DNA of 64,000 nt from Galeruca laticollis (GCA_963921935.1 OY998175.1:261757709-261821708), one strand, 5' to 3'; counted from the first letter of the stretch, positions 1-13,494 are shown. Program-made: numbers and translations. Notes: generated from the letters alone by a model not told the origin.

Positions 1-1092
1 GAGGGGACGCTTAAAGAATAAGGGAAGCTGGTGTCAAGAAGCGAGGAGTGTGTGTGATGGTGTTCCTGAAAATTCAAGAAATTCCCGGTTTAACACATTT
101 AAACCTATGAAGTACTATTAAATATAATCTAAGTAATACTCACAGTCAATTGTATCAAGTTTTTCGGCAAGAATCTACGAAATTTTCATCAATTTTGGTT
201 TTTTTGGAGCTTCAGCGGAGTGTTCCTGGGATCCAGAGACTCTCATCCCAATTCAAGAGCAACAGGTCAGTGTTTTTAAATCATTATTGGCCAATAATCA
301 GAGTAAAAACTCAAATACTCAATTAAGTACTTAATTTCATAAATTGATAAACTTTTGCACATATGATCGATCTAAAAAAGAAAGAAACCGACTTTATATA
401 ATGAATTAATCGCATAAATCGTTAAAATTAATAAAAGGCCGATTTTGAATAAATTGAAATATGTACTTACGCCATTTTGTAATTGCATAAATCTGGTGAT
501 TGAAATTTCATAATGTAATAACTATGCCCATCTGTATATAATTCCTATATTTCTATCTATGTATATAACTATTTTCTTCCCACAGCAATTTGTATCATAT
601 ATATGTATGATTTTTATATAAATTCTTTTATGCGTTTGAACCATTTACTTGTCTGCATCGTCAAACAAACTATGTTTGTATAAATATAGATGCTTCTTTA
701 GTGTAAGAATTGTTCTTTTTATGCTAAAGCGCATGACTAGTTTTTCACGCATGCGCATTGATGAAATGATTAGAATAAATAAGTAGATACAATACAACCA
801 GTGGCGTCTCATATTATTTTTATCAAATATATAAAATATTAAATTTAAAATTAAATTGATTTCAAAATAATGTGTTTTCTTTTTATTTAAACAATTACAA
901 CAATATAAAAGCCAGGACTCAAAGAGAAAAAGGATTTCATGCTCCCGAAATAATTAATATATAATTAAAATAACAAAATCAATAATAACTAACTGAGCTA
1001 GTTAAACTAAACAAAAATTCTAAATAATGAACATCTACATCTTAAAATATTCAAATTAAAAGTAAATTAGTATTTATCATAAATATAATAAT
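1..1092 (+). repeat. 5' LTR (start possibly outside the window)
   Basis: It matches 4463-5550 with scattered substitutions and small indels. It ends where a lysine-type primer-binding-like sequence begins at 1093. The LTR does not show TG...CA ends, as is also the case in some errantivirus-type gypsy elements. Confidence 0.8.
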
Positions 1093-1113
1093 TGTCACCC
1101 AAAACGTGGGGCG
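1093..1113 (+). other. Probable tRNA-Lys primer-binding site
   Basis: TGTCACCCAAAACGTGGGGC directly follows the LTR. It resembles the primer site complementary to the 3' end of lysine tRNA (TGGCGCCCAACGTGGGGC type) with two substitutions and one inserted A. This supports placing the LTR end at about 1092. Confidence 0.55.
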
Positions 1114-1167
1114 TTTTAAAAAAAAATAGGTAGCATTTAAAATTTAAAACCCAATTAAAATATCAAC

Positions 1168-2400
1168 ATGGAAAGAAAAAGTACACTGAGAGATGGAAAC
1201 CAGGAGTATAGGAGACAGGAAACGCAAGGAGGAACAGTTACCGATGAACAAATATTGCAATTTTTGATTGAGTGGAGGAAAGAAATGAGAGAAGATATGA
1301 GAAAGTGGGATGACAAAAGAAGAAAAGATAGGAAAACTATGGTAAAAGATTTTAACCGAGTAGAGGGGAACATTGATGGTAAGATGGATATTAACAAGGA
1401 TAACATAAATGTGGAAACGATTGGTAAGGAGGACAAGATTAATGAAAATATGAACAATATGAGGGGAGATTTGAAAGCGACTATAAATAAAAATACTGAT
1501 ATGATGGAACCGAAAACAAGTAATAATTTGGCAAATAAAATTGATGATATGAAACCAGAAAATATTAAGGAACTCAAGGAGAACCAGGAAGAATTTGAGA
1601 ATGAACAATTTAGAAGGCAAATAGATGAAGTTAACTTAGATATGGAGGATCAAAATAAAAACTTGAAAATAGAACCAAAAGAAAGCGGAATCAAAATGGA
1701 AGAAAATTTACCAGGAACTATACAAACGGAAATATCAAAACAAACTAGTAATATAACAGATAACTATGAACGGAATGAAATTAGAAATGATGGAAATGGG
1801 AATTTTTAAAAAGAAGAAATTTCAATGGAAATTAAGAATATTGAGAAGAATAATCAGGAATTAACAAATATAACTGAGGGTACAGAAGAAAAGGAAACTG
1901 GAGAAATGGAATACATAAGATTACAGGAACAAGCGATTGACGAGGAAAATCAACATTTCCAAGAAAAAGTAATTAAAGAAATCACAAATTTAAATGGTAT
2001 AATAGAAAGATCAACAGGCATATGTGCTAGAAGAAGTGGAATAATGGATAGACAAATCAACAGAGAAATAGAAGATAGTATAAGAAGAAATGAAGGAGGT
2101 ATAGGATGCTCAGGAAATTTTTATAACAATAATAATGTAGTAATTAAAGTAATATCTAACAACAACATGACGATAAATTACACAAAAGCTTTCTTTAGAA
2201 TAATAAATAGTAAAATTGATAATATGGAAGAATTTATAATGCAAATTTTAATGAATTCATGGGAAGAAATTTATGAGATATGGGGCAACAAAGTTAAAAA
2301 GGATACAGTAGAGAATAGACAGACGCTTCAGAAATTTATCGAGCATCAAACCACAAGAGAAGAAAGCAAGAAAAAGGTTAGAAAAAGGAAAGCAAATTGA
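1168..2400 (+). pseudogene. Gag-like coiled-coil protein with one internal stop
   Basis: This is one reading frame of about 410 codons, split by a single TAA at 1807-1809; the downstream part resumes in the same frame (Met at 1825). The first half is very rich in Glu, Lys, Asn and Asp with heptad-like spacing, suggesting coiled coil. The second half has a block around residues 330-370 (FFRIINSKIDNMEEFIMQIL, then a Trp-rich stretch) resembling the start of the capsid region in arthropod Ty3/gypsy Gags, and it ends in a basic tail. No CCHC knuckle is present. Position just after the 5' LTR supports Gag. A host-derived coiled-coil protein cannot be excluded. Confidence 0.5.
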
Positions 2401-4462
2401 ATAATGGGACATGAGATTAGGAATGAGCTTTGGAGACGAAAATGCAATTCAATGGAAAAGGGAAAGGATACAGAAATGAAGTTGAAATTAAAATTTATTA
2501 TTAATGAGTAACACAAGTATAAATAATGTACATAGAATTTATTATTAATGAGTAACCCAATTCTAAAGAATGTATATATGTTATGTTACGAATATTATTT
2601 GAAAAAAGGAAATGATAGTCATAAGGATAGATTTAAAATTTAATATTAATTAGTGTACAAAGATAAAGTAGATATTAGACAGAGTTTTGTTTTCCATTTG
2701 GCAGCTGGTGATCCAATTAAATTCATCTCGTTTGTTTCTTCAGAACCTAAAAAAATAAATATATTATAATATAAAGAAAAATTTATTAGGTAAAACTCAT
2801 AATTAAAACATTTTAAAATTTGTGAGTATGGCAAATCAATATATATAGCAAATAAAGGAAACAATTTATAAGAGATACTGGTTTTACATAGAATGAAACT
2901 ATTAAAGAATATAGGATAGAGGGGATAAAATAAGAATAATTCAAGTATCAAATAGAAGTTCACATTTTTAAATAAGGAAATCAGATGTAAGTAATAAAGG
3001 ATAGGAAAGGATAATAATGAATGATATTGATTAAAAATATAGGAGGTAATGTTTAATGTCAATTAGAATCTTATAGATTACTTGAAAATACAGGAAGGAA
3101 TAAGGAAGTTGATATTGATATATATATAAATTTAAGAAATAATTAATTATATTGAATAATGAATATTGAAAAGAAATATGATATGAGGAGTATATAGAAG
3201 TATAATGTAATTACAAAGAAATAAGTTGATATATAAGTGGATGTTAGGAAGAAATGATAATAAAGAAGTATTATATGAAGTAATATTAAAAATATAAATT
3301 GACATTGATCTTAATCAAGTGTATTTTGAGGAAAGAATTAGGAGACAGTTATTGAAAGAAATTGATTTTGTAGTAGGAAATATGTGAACAAATATTTGAG
3401 AAACAAAGTTAAAGAAAGTAAGATTATGCCATAAAATTGTTAAATTTTTTTTTGAATAAAATAAAATCAATCATTTATAATAAGAAAATTGAAATTTAAA
3501 TAAATATCCAGGGTATGGATATCATTTAAATTTAAATTAGAGGGGAATTGAACCAGATATCATAGATAATAAGAGAATTAGTATTATAAAAATATGTTGC
3601 TAGTATGAAATATATATGAAAATAATATAATTTAAGGGAACAAGTAAAAAGGAAACACTTTTCTTAATTTAAACAACATATCAAATAAAGATATATTAAA
3701 TAATAGCCTATAACAATACAATAAATAAGGAATTACCTCAATAATAATACAAAATATAGAGATTGCCTAACCAATGTAATGATGTAAATAAAGTTGCCTA
3801 AGACGAAGAATATTTCCATACCATAACCAGCTGTTCACCTAAAAAGAAATAATTATATAGTCAAGTCAAGAGAATTTTAGATATAAGTAGTTAAATTAGA
3901 ATACAAATATTATTATAGATAATTCATTATAATCATTAATTTGAGAATAAAAACAAATACAAATATTGAATAGAATAGAATTCAATAGATTGTCATAGAG
4001 AAACAAATAATGACATATAGATAAATGATATATGGTAAATAAAATGAACGTTGAATCAATAAATAGTAATTTGTTAAAGTTTATTATAAATAATATAATG
4101 CAAAGAGTTTAGACAAATAACATAAGAGAATTTATATTTATAATTATTATGAGTGTAACAAGGATATACTATCAATAACAATATTGAATGTTGTACCATG
4201 TAAATGTATCTATGTATAACCAATTTTAATTTATTTGTATGATGAAAAAACTCATAGGAACTCTATAAATGAACTAATAATGTAAAAGAGTGTATGTATG
4301 AAATTTTTAATAAGTGATAGAAGTTTCAATTAATCTGATTGCAAAAGACAATATTTTATTGGTTATAAAATATGACAGAACAAATTGTGAATCAACAAAT
4401 AAACTTTGAAATAGTGACCTGGAAAAGAACAAAAGACTGTTTGTTGAAAAAAGTAGAGAATC
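2401..4462. other. Non-coding internal region of the LTR element
   Basis: About 2 kb of very AT-rich DNA without a supportable ORF, where pol would normally lie. The purine-rich stretch at 4447-4470 just before the 3' LTR could act as polypurine tract. Confidence 0.5.
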
Positions 4463-5543
4463 GAGGGGACGCTTAAAGAATAAGGAAAGCTGGTGTCAAG
4501 AAGCGAGGAGTGTGTGTGATGGTGTTCCTGAAATTTCAAGAAATTCTCGGTTTAACACATTTAAACCTATAAAGTACTATTAAATATAATCTAAGTAATA
4601 CTCACAGTCAATTGTATCAAGTTTTTCGGCAAGAATCTACGAAATTTTCATCAATTTTGGTTTCTTTGGAGCTTCAGCGGAGTGTTCCTGGGATCCAGAG
4701 ACTTTCATCCCAATTCAAGAGCAACAGGTCAGTGTTTTTAAATCATTATTGGCCAATAATCAGAGTAAAAACTCAAATACTCAATTAAGTACTTAATTTC
4801 ATAAATTGATAAACTTTTGCACATATGATCGATCTAAAAAAGAAAGAAACAGACTTTATATAGTGAATTAATCGCATAAATCGTTAAAATTAATAAAAGG
4901 CCGATTTTAAATAAATTGAAATATGTACTTACGCCATTTTGTAATTGCATAAATCTGGTGATTGAAATTTCATAATGTAATAACTATGCCCATCTGTATA
5001 TAATTCCTATATTTCTATCTATGTATATAACTATTTTCTTCCCACAGCAATTTGTATCATATATATGTATGATTTATATATAAATTCTTTCATGCGTTTG
5101 AACCATTTACTTGTCTGCATCGTCAAACAAACTATGTTTGTATAAATATAGATGCTTCTTTAGTGTAAGAATTGTTTTTTTCATGCTAAAGCGCATGACT
5201 AGTTTTTCACGCATGCGCATTGATGAAATGATTGAAATAAATAAGTAGATACAATACAACCAGTGGCGTCTCATATTATTTTTATCAAGTATATAAAATA
5301 TTAAATTTAAAATTAAATTGATTTCAAAATAATGTGTTTTTTTTTATTTAAACAATTACAACAATATAAAAGCCAGGACTCAAAGAGAAAAAGGATTTCA
5401 TGCTCCCGAAATAATTAATATATAATTAAAATAACAAAATTAATAATAACTAACTGAGCTAGCCAAACTAAACAAAAATTCTAAATAATAAACATCTACA
5501 TCTTAAAATATTCAAATTAAAAGTAAATAAGTATTTATCATAA

Positions 5544-5550
<7 letters not shown>
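4463..5550 (+). repeat. 3' LTR
   Basis: Second copy of the sequence at 1-1092, starting gaggggacgcttaaagaata. The two copies diverge at about 5550, where this one runs straight into a (TA)n tract. Confidence 0.8.

Positions 5551-5583
<33 letters not shown>
5546..5583. repeat. (TA)n microsatellite
   Basis: Uninterrupted TA repeat abutting the 3' LTR. It may be the target site or an expansion of the LTR end. Confidence 0.9.
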
Positions 5584-5587
<4 letters not shown>

Positions 5588-6245
5588 AGTTTTAAATTTA
5601 TGAATTATTATTAATTTTATCTTATATAAACTATTAGTTGTTTCCAAATTTGCCTTTTGTATCCTATATTCAATTAATAACCACCACATTTAAGTTGGCA
5701 ATAAAATCACTAACTTTTATTACTTCATGTTTATAAAGTTTTTTTGATTTGTCATACTTCCTTGACAGATAGCTTGGCTCTGTTCCGTATGTCACCTATT
5801 ATAAAGTCTTTCCAACTCTTTTTCAAATTTAAACCTTTACTATCATCGTCTGTAAATATAGATAACCAATTATTGAGTTGAATATTAGTTTATGTTATTT
5901 CAGGTTTCAAATAATACTACATTCTATTTATCCAGATACTTACATGGCAGTGTTCAGAGTATTTTGAAACATGTTGACATTGACTTGACCTGGGATTAAT
6001 TGTTAAGGTAAAATTTTTCTTATTTATACAATGTTATCATTAGAATTTTTATTCATTATCCTTTAAGTCCTTTTGGTGACTGTTTTTCTCAATATCTGAC
6101 AATATATTTGCTCATTCCATTCTATTCGGTTATATTAAATCTTAGTTTTTAACTTGGTTGTGTCTACTGGTACAACCTACGTATTAATATAACATTTTAT
6201 TGTTTGTTCACATTTGTGAATTGTTTTAATATAATAGAGGACTAG

Positions 6246-6325
<80 letters not shown>

Positions 6326-7895
6326 GTATTGTAGTGTAGAGAGTATTTTATTTGTCTACGTTGTTGTAATATTATGGGAAATATTTTGATCTTAAGTTTA
6401 TTAGGTTACGCCACTGGAAATGTATTACTGGTTGTCTAATTAAAACAGAGCAGAATGATTACCAAATTTAATGCAAAAGTATACATACATTCCTTCTCAT
6501 TCCAAGGTGATAAGTCAAATAAAGAAAGTTATATTATAATGTGAATACGATTCTTAGACTAAATTATTACTTGATGATTTGATAGTTAACCTCACATTAA
6601 TCTGATTTATGAAAATATTTTTAAGAATGAAAGAATGCATAGTGAAATAGTTTTATTAGATGTTTATTATATGAAGAAAGATTGGTGTAATTCGTTAAGT
6701 ATTTTAAAGGTGATAAAAAATTTATTTAGTTATTAATAATATGGTTTCAAATCATCAAGAGTTCAAAGATATCTCTGAAGTGAATATCTACTACACAGGT
6801 GAGCTAATTACTATTTATGATGCTAGGATTGAATTGAATAAGTTTTTATTGTTACGTTTGAAAACGTTCAGACACACGCGAGTTTGTGAATTCAAGTTTT
6901 TCAAATGTTTATGGGATGGTTGTTTTAGAAATTATAACGAAAATAGGTACTTATCGGTATTCTGTGTATTCTGAAGATTCCATAATTACATTCCACGAAT
7001 TGTTCTTGACGGCATCTCCATTCCTGGTATCACCTAGAAGTTTTTTTCAAACTTTTAGTTACAATTTTCCAATATTATAAAGTTTTTTTATTGTTAATTT
7101 CTGTTTTAAAGTTCTCAAAATTTCTATCTGTCCGCTTTCTTTCAAAATTCAAATCAATCTCCTCAAATTGTTTTTCTCACACTGGTTGTTACGTCCGTTG
7201 CTATGTCACTTGTTTTTTTTTATAAAATAAATAAATAATAGGTATATCAGGTCAGTGTCTCGATTTCCGTATTGTTATGACATTATTCATTTTCATTTGC
7301 GCGCGCTGTTAAAAATAATTATATGTACAGTTTTTTATGATTTTTTTCATGACAATTGGTCTTTTCATTTATAATTAACGACAATTTCAAATTATTAGAG
7401 TTCTTTATTTGATTCATTTTGTGATATTGTTTTTATAACATTTGTAAGGTTTTGATTTATTCATGACAAGAATTCGTTATTACTTATATTGTGGTATGAA
7501 ATTTTGAATGTTTAATTCTCCCTTTTGTTAATTATATTTCTATTAAAAGTGGAGCACCAATTACCTATAAAAATAATTCGTTTATTTCAATTGATGGGAC
7601 CTTTTTGACTCAGGTATTTATGTGTCTTTCTATTTACCTACACTCAGGGAGTATGTGTGATCGTGCCACTTTTAACAACCTTTAACAGATCAGTTCAGAT
7701 TAGATGTAAAAGAGAAATTACTTGTTACTTGTTAGATAATTATTTTTATAATAAATTGAACTTTAACAAATATATACATTTGTGGTAGGAATGAAACTGT
7801 TCTACGATAACTTGACATATTTTGATATAACTTAAAATATTCTGAAATTTATGTTTTTTCATTGTTAAGAAACTTACTTTGCTAATTCTATTCTG

Positions 7896-7896
<1 letters not shown>
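5584..7896. other. No gene seen; contains a (TA)n tract
   Basis: AT-rich DNA with only short ORFs (e.g. 6741-6974) lacking any recognisable domain. A (TA)n microsatellite occupies 6251-6319. Confidence 0.6.
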
Positions 7897-7941
<45 letters not shown>

Positions 7942-7944
<3 letters not shown>

Positions 7945-8009
7945 TATTTTGTATTCTTGGGATTGAAGACCATTTTTAAAGATCCCAATCCCAAGAATAC
8001 AAAATAAAC
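7942..8009. repeat. Perfect hairpin between two (TA)n tracts
   Basis: GTTTATTTTGTATTCTTGGG and the following GATTG are repeated in inverted orientation up to 8009, separated by about 20 bases. (TA)n tracts lie at 7897-7941 and 8042-8074, so the hairpin sits inside what looks like one microsatellite. Confidence 0.8.
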
Positions 8010-8039
8010 AATATATAATTAAATAAAAAAGACCAAGAA

Positions 8040-8074
<35 letters not shown>

Positions 8075-8077
<3 letters not shown>

Positions 8078-8590
8078 AATTACAAATATTAAAGCTAAGA
8101 TATTATGAGCCCCATGGAGATATAATATATACTCTTTTCCCGTTAAACATTAGTACAACTATAGAAAGGATAGGAAACCAAGAAAAACTGCAGATATTTA
8201 CAATTATTACATAAGAAGACAGTTTTTAATAGTGGAGAACTCCGTAGATTTGTCTGTCCAATGGCGAATTCATACTGTGGGTCTCTTAAGTATCTTCCAA
8301 TTTTTAATTCCTCAAGGAAATCCAGTTCTGGTTACTTATAACACATATGTTGTACTCCTAGTTCTGCTAGGTGTTAATGAATGATTGGTGTCAAGTAGAT
8401 GTTTCGCGTGATGGTATTTCTCGGGTTTTTTTAATATGTATTCTGGTAAGTGTTCATTGTGTCTGATTTCCGAATTTCAAAATGTTTGATCTATATACAG
8501 ATCATTACGTTCTCGACATTTGAGTTTTTATACAGTGCTAGGAGTATTCTTTGTTAACATACAGTTTAATACAAAGTCCATACGGGACAA
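8075..8590 (-). pseudogene. Penelope-like element 3' remnant (GIY-YIG region)
   Basis: On the minus strand this is a degraded version of the 3' part of the Penelope-like copies at 16.9-17.5 kb and 59.7-60.1 kb. Shared landmarks are the LDTNHS-like stretch, the C-terminal region after the GIY-YIG nuclease, and the untranslated stretch with the aagaagacagttttta motif near 8211. Several frameshifts and stops are present. It ends at the TIR of the element that begins at 8616. Confidence 0.65.
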
Positions 8591-8769
8591 AATGTTTGAA
8601 AGACATATGTATATACAGTGTATCACCCATTTTCTATAACAGGGTATCATAACATGCCAAAGAAGTATCGTTGCACAAACTGTCAAATTATTTTTCAAAT
8701 ATCACTGAAATCATCATGAATACTCTAAAAATAGGTTGAAAATTTAATAATATCAAAGGTTAAAATATG

Positions 8770-9215
8770 AAAAACAATAAATCGACGATATTGACATTGG
8801 ATAGGCTACTTTTTGAAATAATTTATCATTGCAACTCAATAAATAAATTCTGTACATATTATAAAATGACAAAAATTCAAATCTGAACGATTAGCGTAAA
8901 CCGTCGATAATTCCTAGGCTTCTGGTAAAACGTTTTCGTCAATAGCCGTTGTTCTTCTATTTTTATTTATCTCCTTCCTTTTTAAATCTACACGTTTGAA
9001 GTATAATTGGCCATACAATATTCCTTTTCAATAATAACCGAAATCATTCCTTAATTAATTCTAGGGTAGAACAATAATCGCCTCATAGTCAAAAGGTGAA
9101 TGTTGAAGTCACATGGCATTACCAGTGTGTTAGAGAGAGGTGTAGTGGGATAGACAATAAACTCAACGTAGATTATTACAGTTAAAATCAGGATACTACA
9201 ATACACGAATACGAA
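8770..9215 (+). repeat. Left long inverted repeat of the 8.6-15.1 kb element
   Basis: Inverted, diverged match to 14640-15125, continuous over about 430 bp with small indels. Confidence 0.7.
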
Positions 9216-9325
9216 TCGCGCCCTTTCAAGGGCGGTACTTCTGACCAGCTATAGTTCCGTCGTTTAAGCCTACGTCACCACAAGTTTGTTTCCGAATAGG
9301 GAGCGACTTTTGGAAATCTTATAAA

Positions 9326-9690
9326 ATGAGCATGCAGATACACCAAGAAGTGCAAATTGTAAAATGGTATTACCAGGGTAACTCATATCGAGAAATAGCA
9401 GAAAATTTGTTCATTGTAGCATTCGAAAATACCCTACCAATTAGTATGAGACAAGTGAGCTTATTGAAAATATTTACCAACATGGATATGTCACTCCTAC
9501 AAAACACGGACCGCGTCAAATCTTACCTGATAAAGAAGAAAGAGAAATTTTAATCTGTGCAGATATTGAAAATAACCCTCTAAAGTTGTCCACTGAATTA
9601 GCCAAGGACTTTGATGTTGATACGATAACGATTCGGACTGTATTAAAAAGAACTTTTACTGTGTACTTCTACACGTTTCTCATTTGAAAA
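9326..9690 (+). pseudogene. DUF4817-type IS630/Tc1/mariner transposase, N-terminal fragment
   Basis: The translation starts MSMQIHQEVQIVKWYYQGNS, a helix-turn-helix opening like that of the transposases at 36.9 and 40.4 kb. After a frameshift near 9440 it continues with KHG-like, ILPDKEEREI, and a second helix-turn-helix ending near TIRTVLKRTF. The expected DDE catalytic half (about 200 residues) is not found downstream. Position 110 bp inside the left inverted repeat fits the transposase of that element. The order of the N-terminal domains is read directly; the family assignment is by similarity of pattern. Confidence 0.55.
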
Positions 9691-9729
9691 CAGTGAAACC
9701 ATTTTAATTGATACAAAAAAGTAATACAA

Positions 9730-12240
9730 GTGTTCGGTCAACATGATTTCACGTTGCCAAATCTCAAAAAAGTGCAGATTCCAACCGCCTTCAAACTGAA
9801 AATTAGACCAATTTCCAGCAGTACAATAAAATGTTCAGCATGTAGATCGGATTAATTATCTTGACCTGTTACTACCTCTCGAATTATATTAATTGAAAGC
9901 TTCTTATAACTTGTCGTCGTGTGTTATTATGGGTATGATTGGAGAGAATAAAATGAATAAAAGCAATTTATTGAGTTGGGACAACCTGTACTATAGGAAA
10001 AACGGAATTTATTATTTGTCAGTTACTTTGTGGCGATGGCAATGATTACGAAACAATAATAAACAATGGAAACTTTATCATTTCGTAATCTAGGCGATGG
10101 GAATGTGTAATTTTTGCTTTTGCGACTTTGTTTTTTAAACATTACTGGAAATATCCAATTAAGCAATTTCCTAACACCCGTGGGGGATAGCAAAGTCAAC
10201 GAAAAACCTGAGTTGAGTCAGGGATCTTACGAAAACCAGAAGGGGCAGTCAGATTTTTTATTGTGTCAGTGGGGTTCCTGGCAGAGGTTGTGAACACATG
10301 CGGTCTTCACGCGAATCACCAAAAAGTAATTGCTCCGATAGCGCATTTCGCAAACACAATTCATTTTTATCAAGAGTTATTCGTTTTATTTTGGGCATAT
10401 TATTTGGGTCATCAAGCAACGTCTGAGAGAAAGAGATTTCGGCTTTTGTGAGTCACTTATTATTTTTATATAACATACTAAGCATTGGTTAGAGGGTGTA
10501 TATATGCAGAATCAGTAACGATACTATGACAAACTTCCATACATTGCTTCTCGCTGGCGACTGCAAATAAACGATCAATCAGATTCGACAGGGTAGTTTT
10601 TTTTATTCTAAATGTGTAGAGTAGGTGAAGTATTGCAAAATATTGCCACCGAATTTGATAAAAGCTCATTAAGTGGTCTGAGGACCAATAGAATCAGTAA
10701 TTGACGATAGTTTCCAACTGCTATGAAGGAAATTTATCTTACCATATTTCATTTAAGAGCAAGTTTTATTCAAGAATAAGTTAATTGTTTAGACAATTCC
10801 ATGCAGTTTCAATTAATTCATTTCATTTTAAACACGAATACAGTACCATTTAGCAGTTACCTAAGTTTTTCCGAATAGACGGAGGAACTAATTCTTAGAA
10901 TTACATATTATTTGGTCCGAATTTCACTGCCACCGTGTAAATTAGTTCCATTTTAGTAGGGCCGAACAAAATATAACGTCACGGCTAAATATTATATTCG
11001 ATTGGCGAATCACGTGTTTCATATTAGACGAAATGTGTTTTTCATTAAATATCAACTAAAATTTTTAGGTTAGAAAACAGGTTAATTAACATGCATAAAG
11101 TCTGATCGTTTCAGGTAAGTGAGAAAGTTTATTAAATTACAAATTGAATAAGTTTGACGTAATTCAAAGTAAATTTCTCGTTAATGTTTTCCTAAAAACC
11201 TATTCTGAAGTTTTGTTTAACGTTTTACTAAAAATTAAATAAACTGTAGCTTCAGTGATTTTTCCGAATTTTGTTCATTTTGTGCTCTTGTTCGTTAATA
11301 GAATTAATTGCCAACTTTCTAGATTCTCTTTATTTTTTTGTAAATTAAATGTTTTTACGACTTATGAGGAAATATATGTATTAGTTAAACTCTGGGTTTT
11401 CATTAAAAATCGCTCTAACTTCAGTTCTACACGGAGGAGAAAATCGTTGCAATAAAATAAATCCTCTTATTGTAAACCGAGGTCGACCCTAAGGCTCTCT
11501 TGGCAAGAACATATTTAGGCCGCTCGCAAGGTAAGAAGTGTAAGTACATGTTCTCATTCCCTTTTTTATGGTAACAGTCACATAGGTAGTAACTAGATAA
11601 CTACGCATTGAGAGAGGTAAAACTTTCCTCAAATTATCATCATTAGTAGCTAATCCGTAAATACGTCCTAAACGACCCTGAGGGTTACACTTGTTAGTAC
11701 AATGCATTTCACAATTAATATAAAGGTACAATCGAAAGCCGGCAATGCGTAAGTTTACTTCAAATCGGTCATTGAATAATTCTTTCCAGCGTTTTATATT
11801 GGATGTAGTACGTTTATGGAGATTCTGATATGAGAATACGCCGCTAACAAATCTAGTACGTTTTCAGATATTTTAATTGATGTAAAATTAAATTCCAATA
11901 TTCTATCTGTTACACTACTTATATTTATCACTTTCCTCCGTGTATGCAAAACTATTTAGATGGCGAGGGAAATAATATTTTCATTGTAACCATTATTCAC
12001 CACTATTATAAAGAATTTTTCCAAATGCGACAATATAGTCTAAACAAACACAACTGGCCCTACAAGCACAGTTGATAGTTATCATTGAAGCTATTACGTA
12101 GATCATGCATCTAGTACGTTATTGTTTCGCGATCTGATACCAAAAAAAATGGCACACTGGCAACGCTTTTATTTCACTGTTTCTGATAACCTTTTAATAC
12201 CTACAATGAATTAATTTTGTTATGTAACACATTCTCGTCG
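9730..12240. other. No gene seen
   Basis: Interior of the large inverted-repeat element. Short ORFs at 10263-10451 and, on the other strand, 11489-11731 have no recognisable domain. The stretch 11480-11740 has higher GC than its surroundings and could be an unidentified repeat. Confidence 0.5.
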
Positions 12241-12820
12241 CTTACGGACATTTACTCACGACTGGCTAATTCGCCGAGACCGTTTCCAACTGTTCGTTGC
12301 CGCAGAAAATTTTAAAATGCTCCCTGAACATCGGACGCATTGAATTTATGTAAGAATATACCATACTTCCGTAATAATATAATAAATAATTTTGGCTCCA
12401 GTGCACAATATATGAGTGATTTACAGAATACATTTTATTTTTCATAGTACTATAGTTCATTTGATGACAAAACTGATTTACAAATAATAAAGCTATCAGT
12501 TGTATGTTCTAAGTTTTCACAGATGTTTACAGTTTTTTGCACAGACGCTCTCTTCATCTCTGTAATAACTTATCATTTTCTTTTCGTTGATTGAAAACGT
12601 AACTGCGGTTCAATTATCCGTTATAATGATTAATTTTGCAATTTAACATTATTTTCAATACTTTTGAGACATTTAATCAAACTATTTATCACTGATGTAT
12701 TATGGTGAATTTTACCATATGTAGAGTCTTCCAGTTCATAAAAATTAAAATATTATGGTTTTGAAAACTGGTCTCTTCACCAAAGATGGATAAAATCGTA
12801 AAATGGATAATTAAATCTAT

Positions 12821-13162
12821 TTGAAATGGAAATACAAAATGGATTTCGATAAATTCATTGAGGATACAAGAAACAAAATAGTTTCGAAAAAGTTATTCAA
12901 TATAGAAAATGAAAATAGGTATTTTAAATATGTTGATAAAATGAAAATGCTTTTCAAATTGACAAGGTTTTATTTAATATTTCAAATATTCAATATTTTG
13001 TTTGGTGTGCTCTTAATAGGAGCAATGTTCGAAAATTTTCAATGCTTGAATGTCTCCTTTTTGGTCTCAATATCCTTCCACCTCAAGAAAATAATCGTTC
13101 CACAGCTGATGACGGTTAATGGAGTACTGAACATGAGAAACAAACTTTTTATTCCTGAATAA
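12821..13162 (+). CDS. Unrecognised ORF with a hydrophobic segment
   Basis: A 113-codon frame opens with a TTG; the first ATG codons lie a little further in (12838 or later). Lys/Asp-rich N-terminal residues are followed by a hydrophobic stretch (about residues 45-70, FYLIFQIFNILFGVLLIGAM) that could span a membrane. The pattern of a charged loop then a hydrophobic helix faintly recalls insect chemoreceptor exons, but no diagnostic motif is present. It may be chance or a broken exon. It lies between the inverted repeats at 12.3 and 14.3 kb. Confidence 0.2.
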   Translation: MKWKYKMDFDKFIEDTRNKIVSKKLFNIENENRYFKYVDKMKMLFKLTRFYLIFQIFNILFGVLLIGAMFENFQCLNVSFLVSISFHLKKIIVPQLMTVNGVLNMRNKLFIPE

Positions 13163-13431
13163 CATTCCAGCATACATATTTCTGTTCAAGTGTCTTGTAA
13201 GAACTGAAGACACCTTGCACATACCTTACATTATAATTGGGCCAACAGCATTGGATGTTCCATGTTCTTCATATAAATATTTTGGAATTTCTGTCCAGGT
13301 AAATTTACCCAACGAAAAGCATTTTAAATTTCACTTTCTCTTGCAAAATGGAAAATATGAGCAATTTAAAATAAAAATTCTCCATGGGTTTTTCAGATTT
13401 ATTTAAAATGAAAAACAGAAAATGCCATTCA

Positions 13432-13440
<9 letters not shown>

Positions 13441-13494
<54 letters not shown>

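Larger units (their letters stand above)
1..5550 (+). mobile_element. Non-autonomous LTR retrotransposon, left edge cut by the window
   Basis: A block of about 1,090 bp at the window start is repeated almost exactly from 4463. The two copies share long identical stretches, e.g. the run with gcttcagcggagtgttcctg at about 211 and 4673. Between them lie a primer-binding-like site, a gag-like ORF with one internal stop, and about 2 kb of AT-rich DNA. No protease, reverse transcriptase or integrase is visible, so mobility would have to be supplied in trans. The length and near identity of the repeats imply a fairly recent insertion. The left end coincides with the window start, so the true 5' boundary and any target duplication cannot be seen. 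Confidence 0.8.

Noticed and set aside
1144..1620. Minus-strand ORFs of 158 and 140 codons
   Set aside because: Antisense shadows of the Lys/Glu-rich gag-like frame; the Phe/Ile/Ser-rich composition follows from that.
5546..8074. CRISPR-like or regular repeat array
   Set aside because: The repeats are simple (TA)n tracts and one hairpin. No spacer-repeat pattern exists, and the DNA is eukaryotic.
11489..11731. Minus-strand ORF of 80 codons in a GC-richer stretch
   Set aside because: No domain, no start context, no homologous copy in the window. It may be an unidentified repeat but cannot be supported as a gene.
12821..13406. Odorant-receptor gene
   Set aside because: Only a charged stretch and one hydrophobic segment are present; no conserved receptor C-terminus, and the frame stops at 13162. 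Kept only as an unrecognised ORF.
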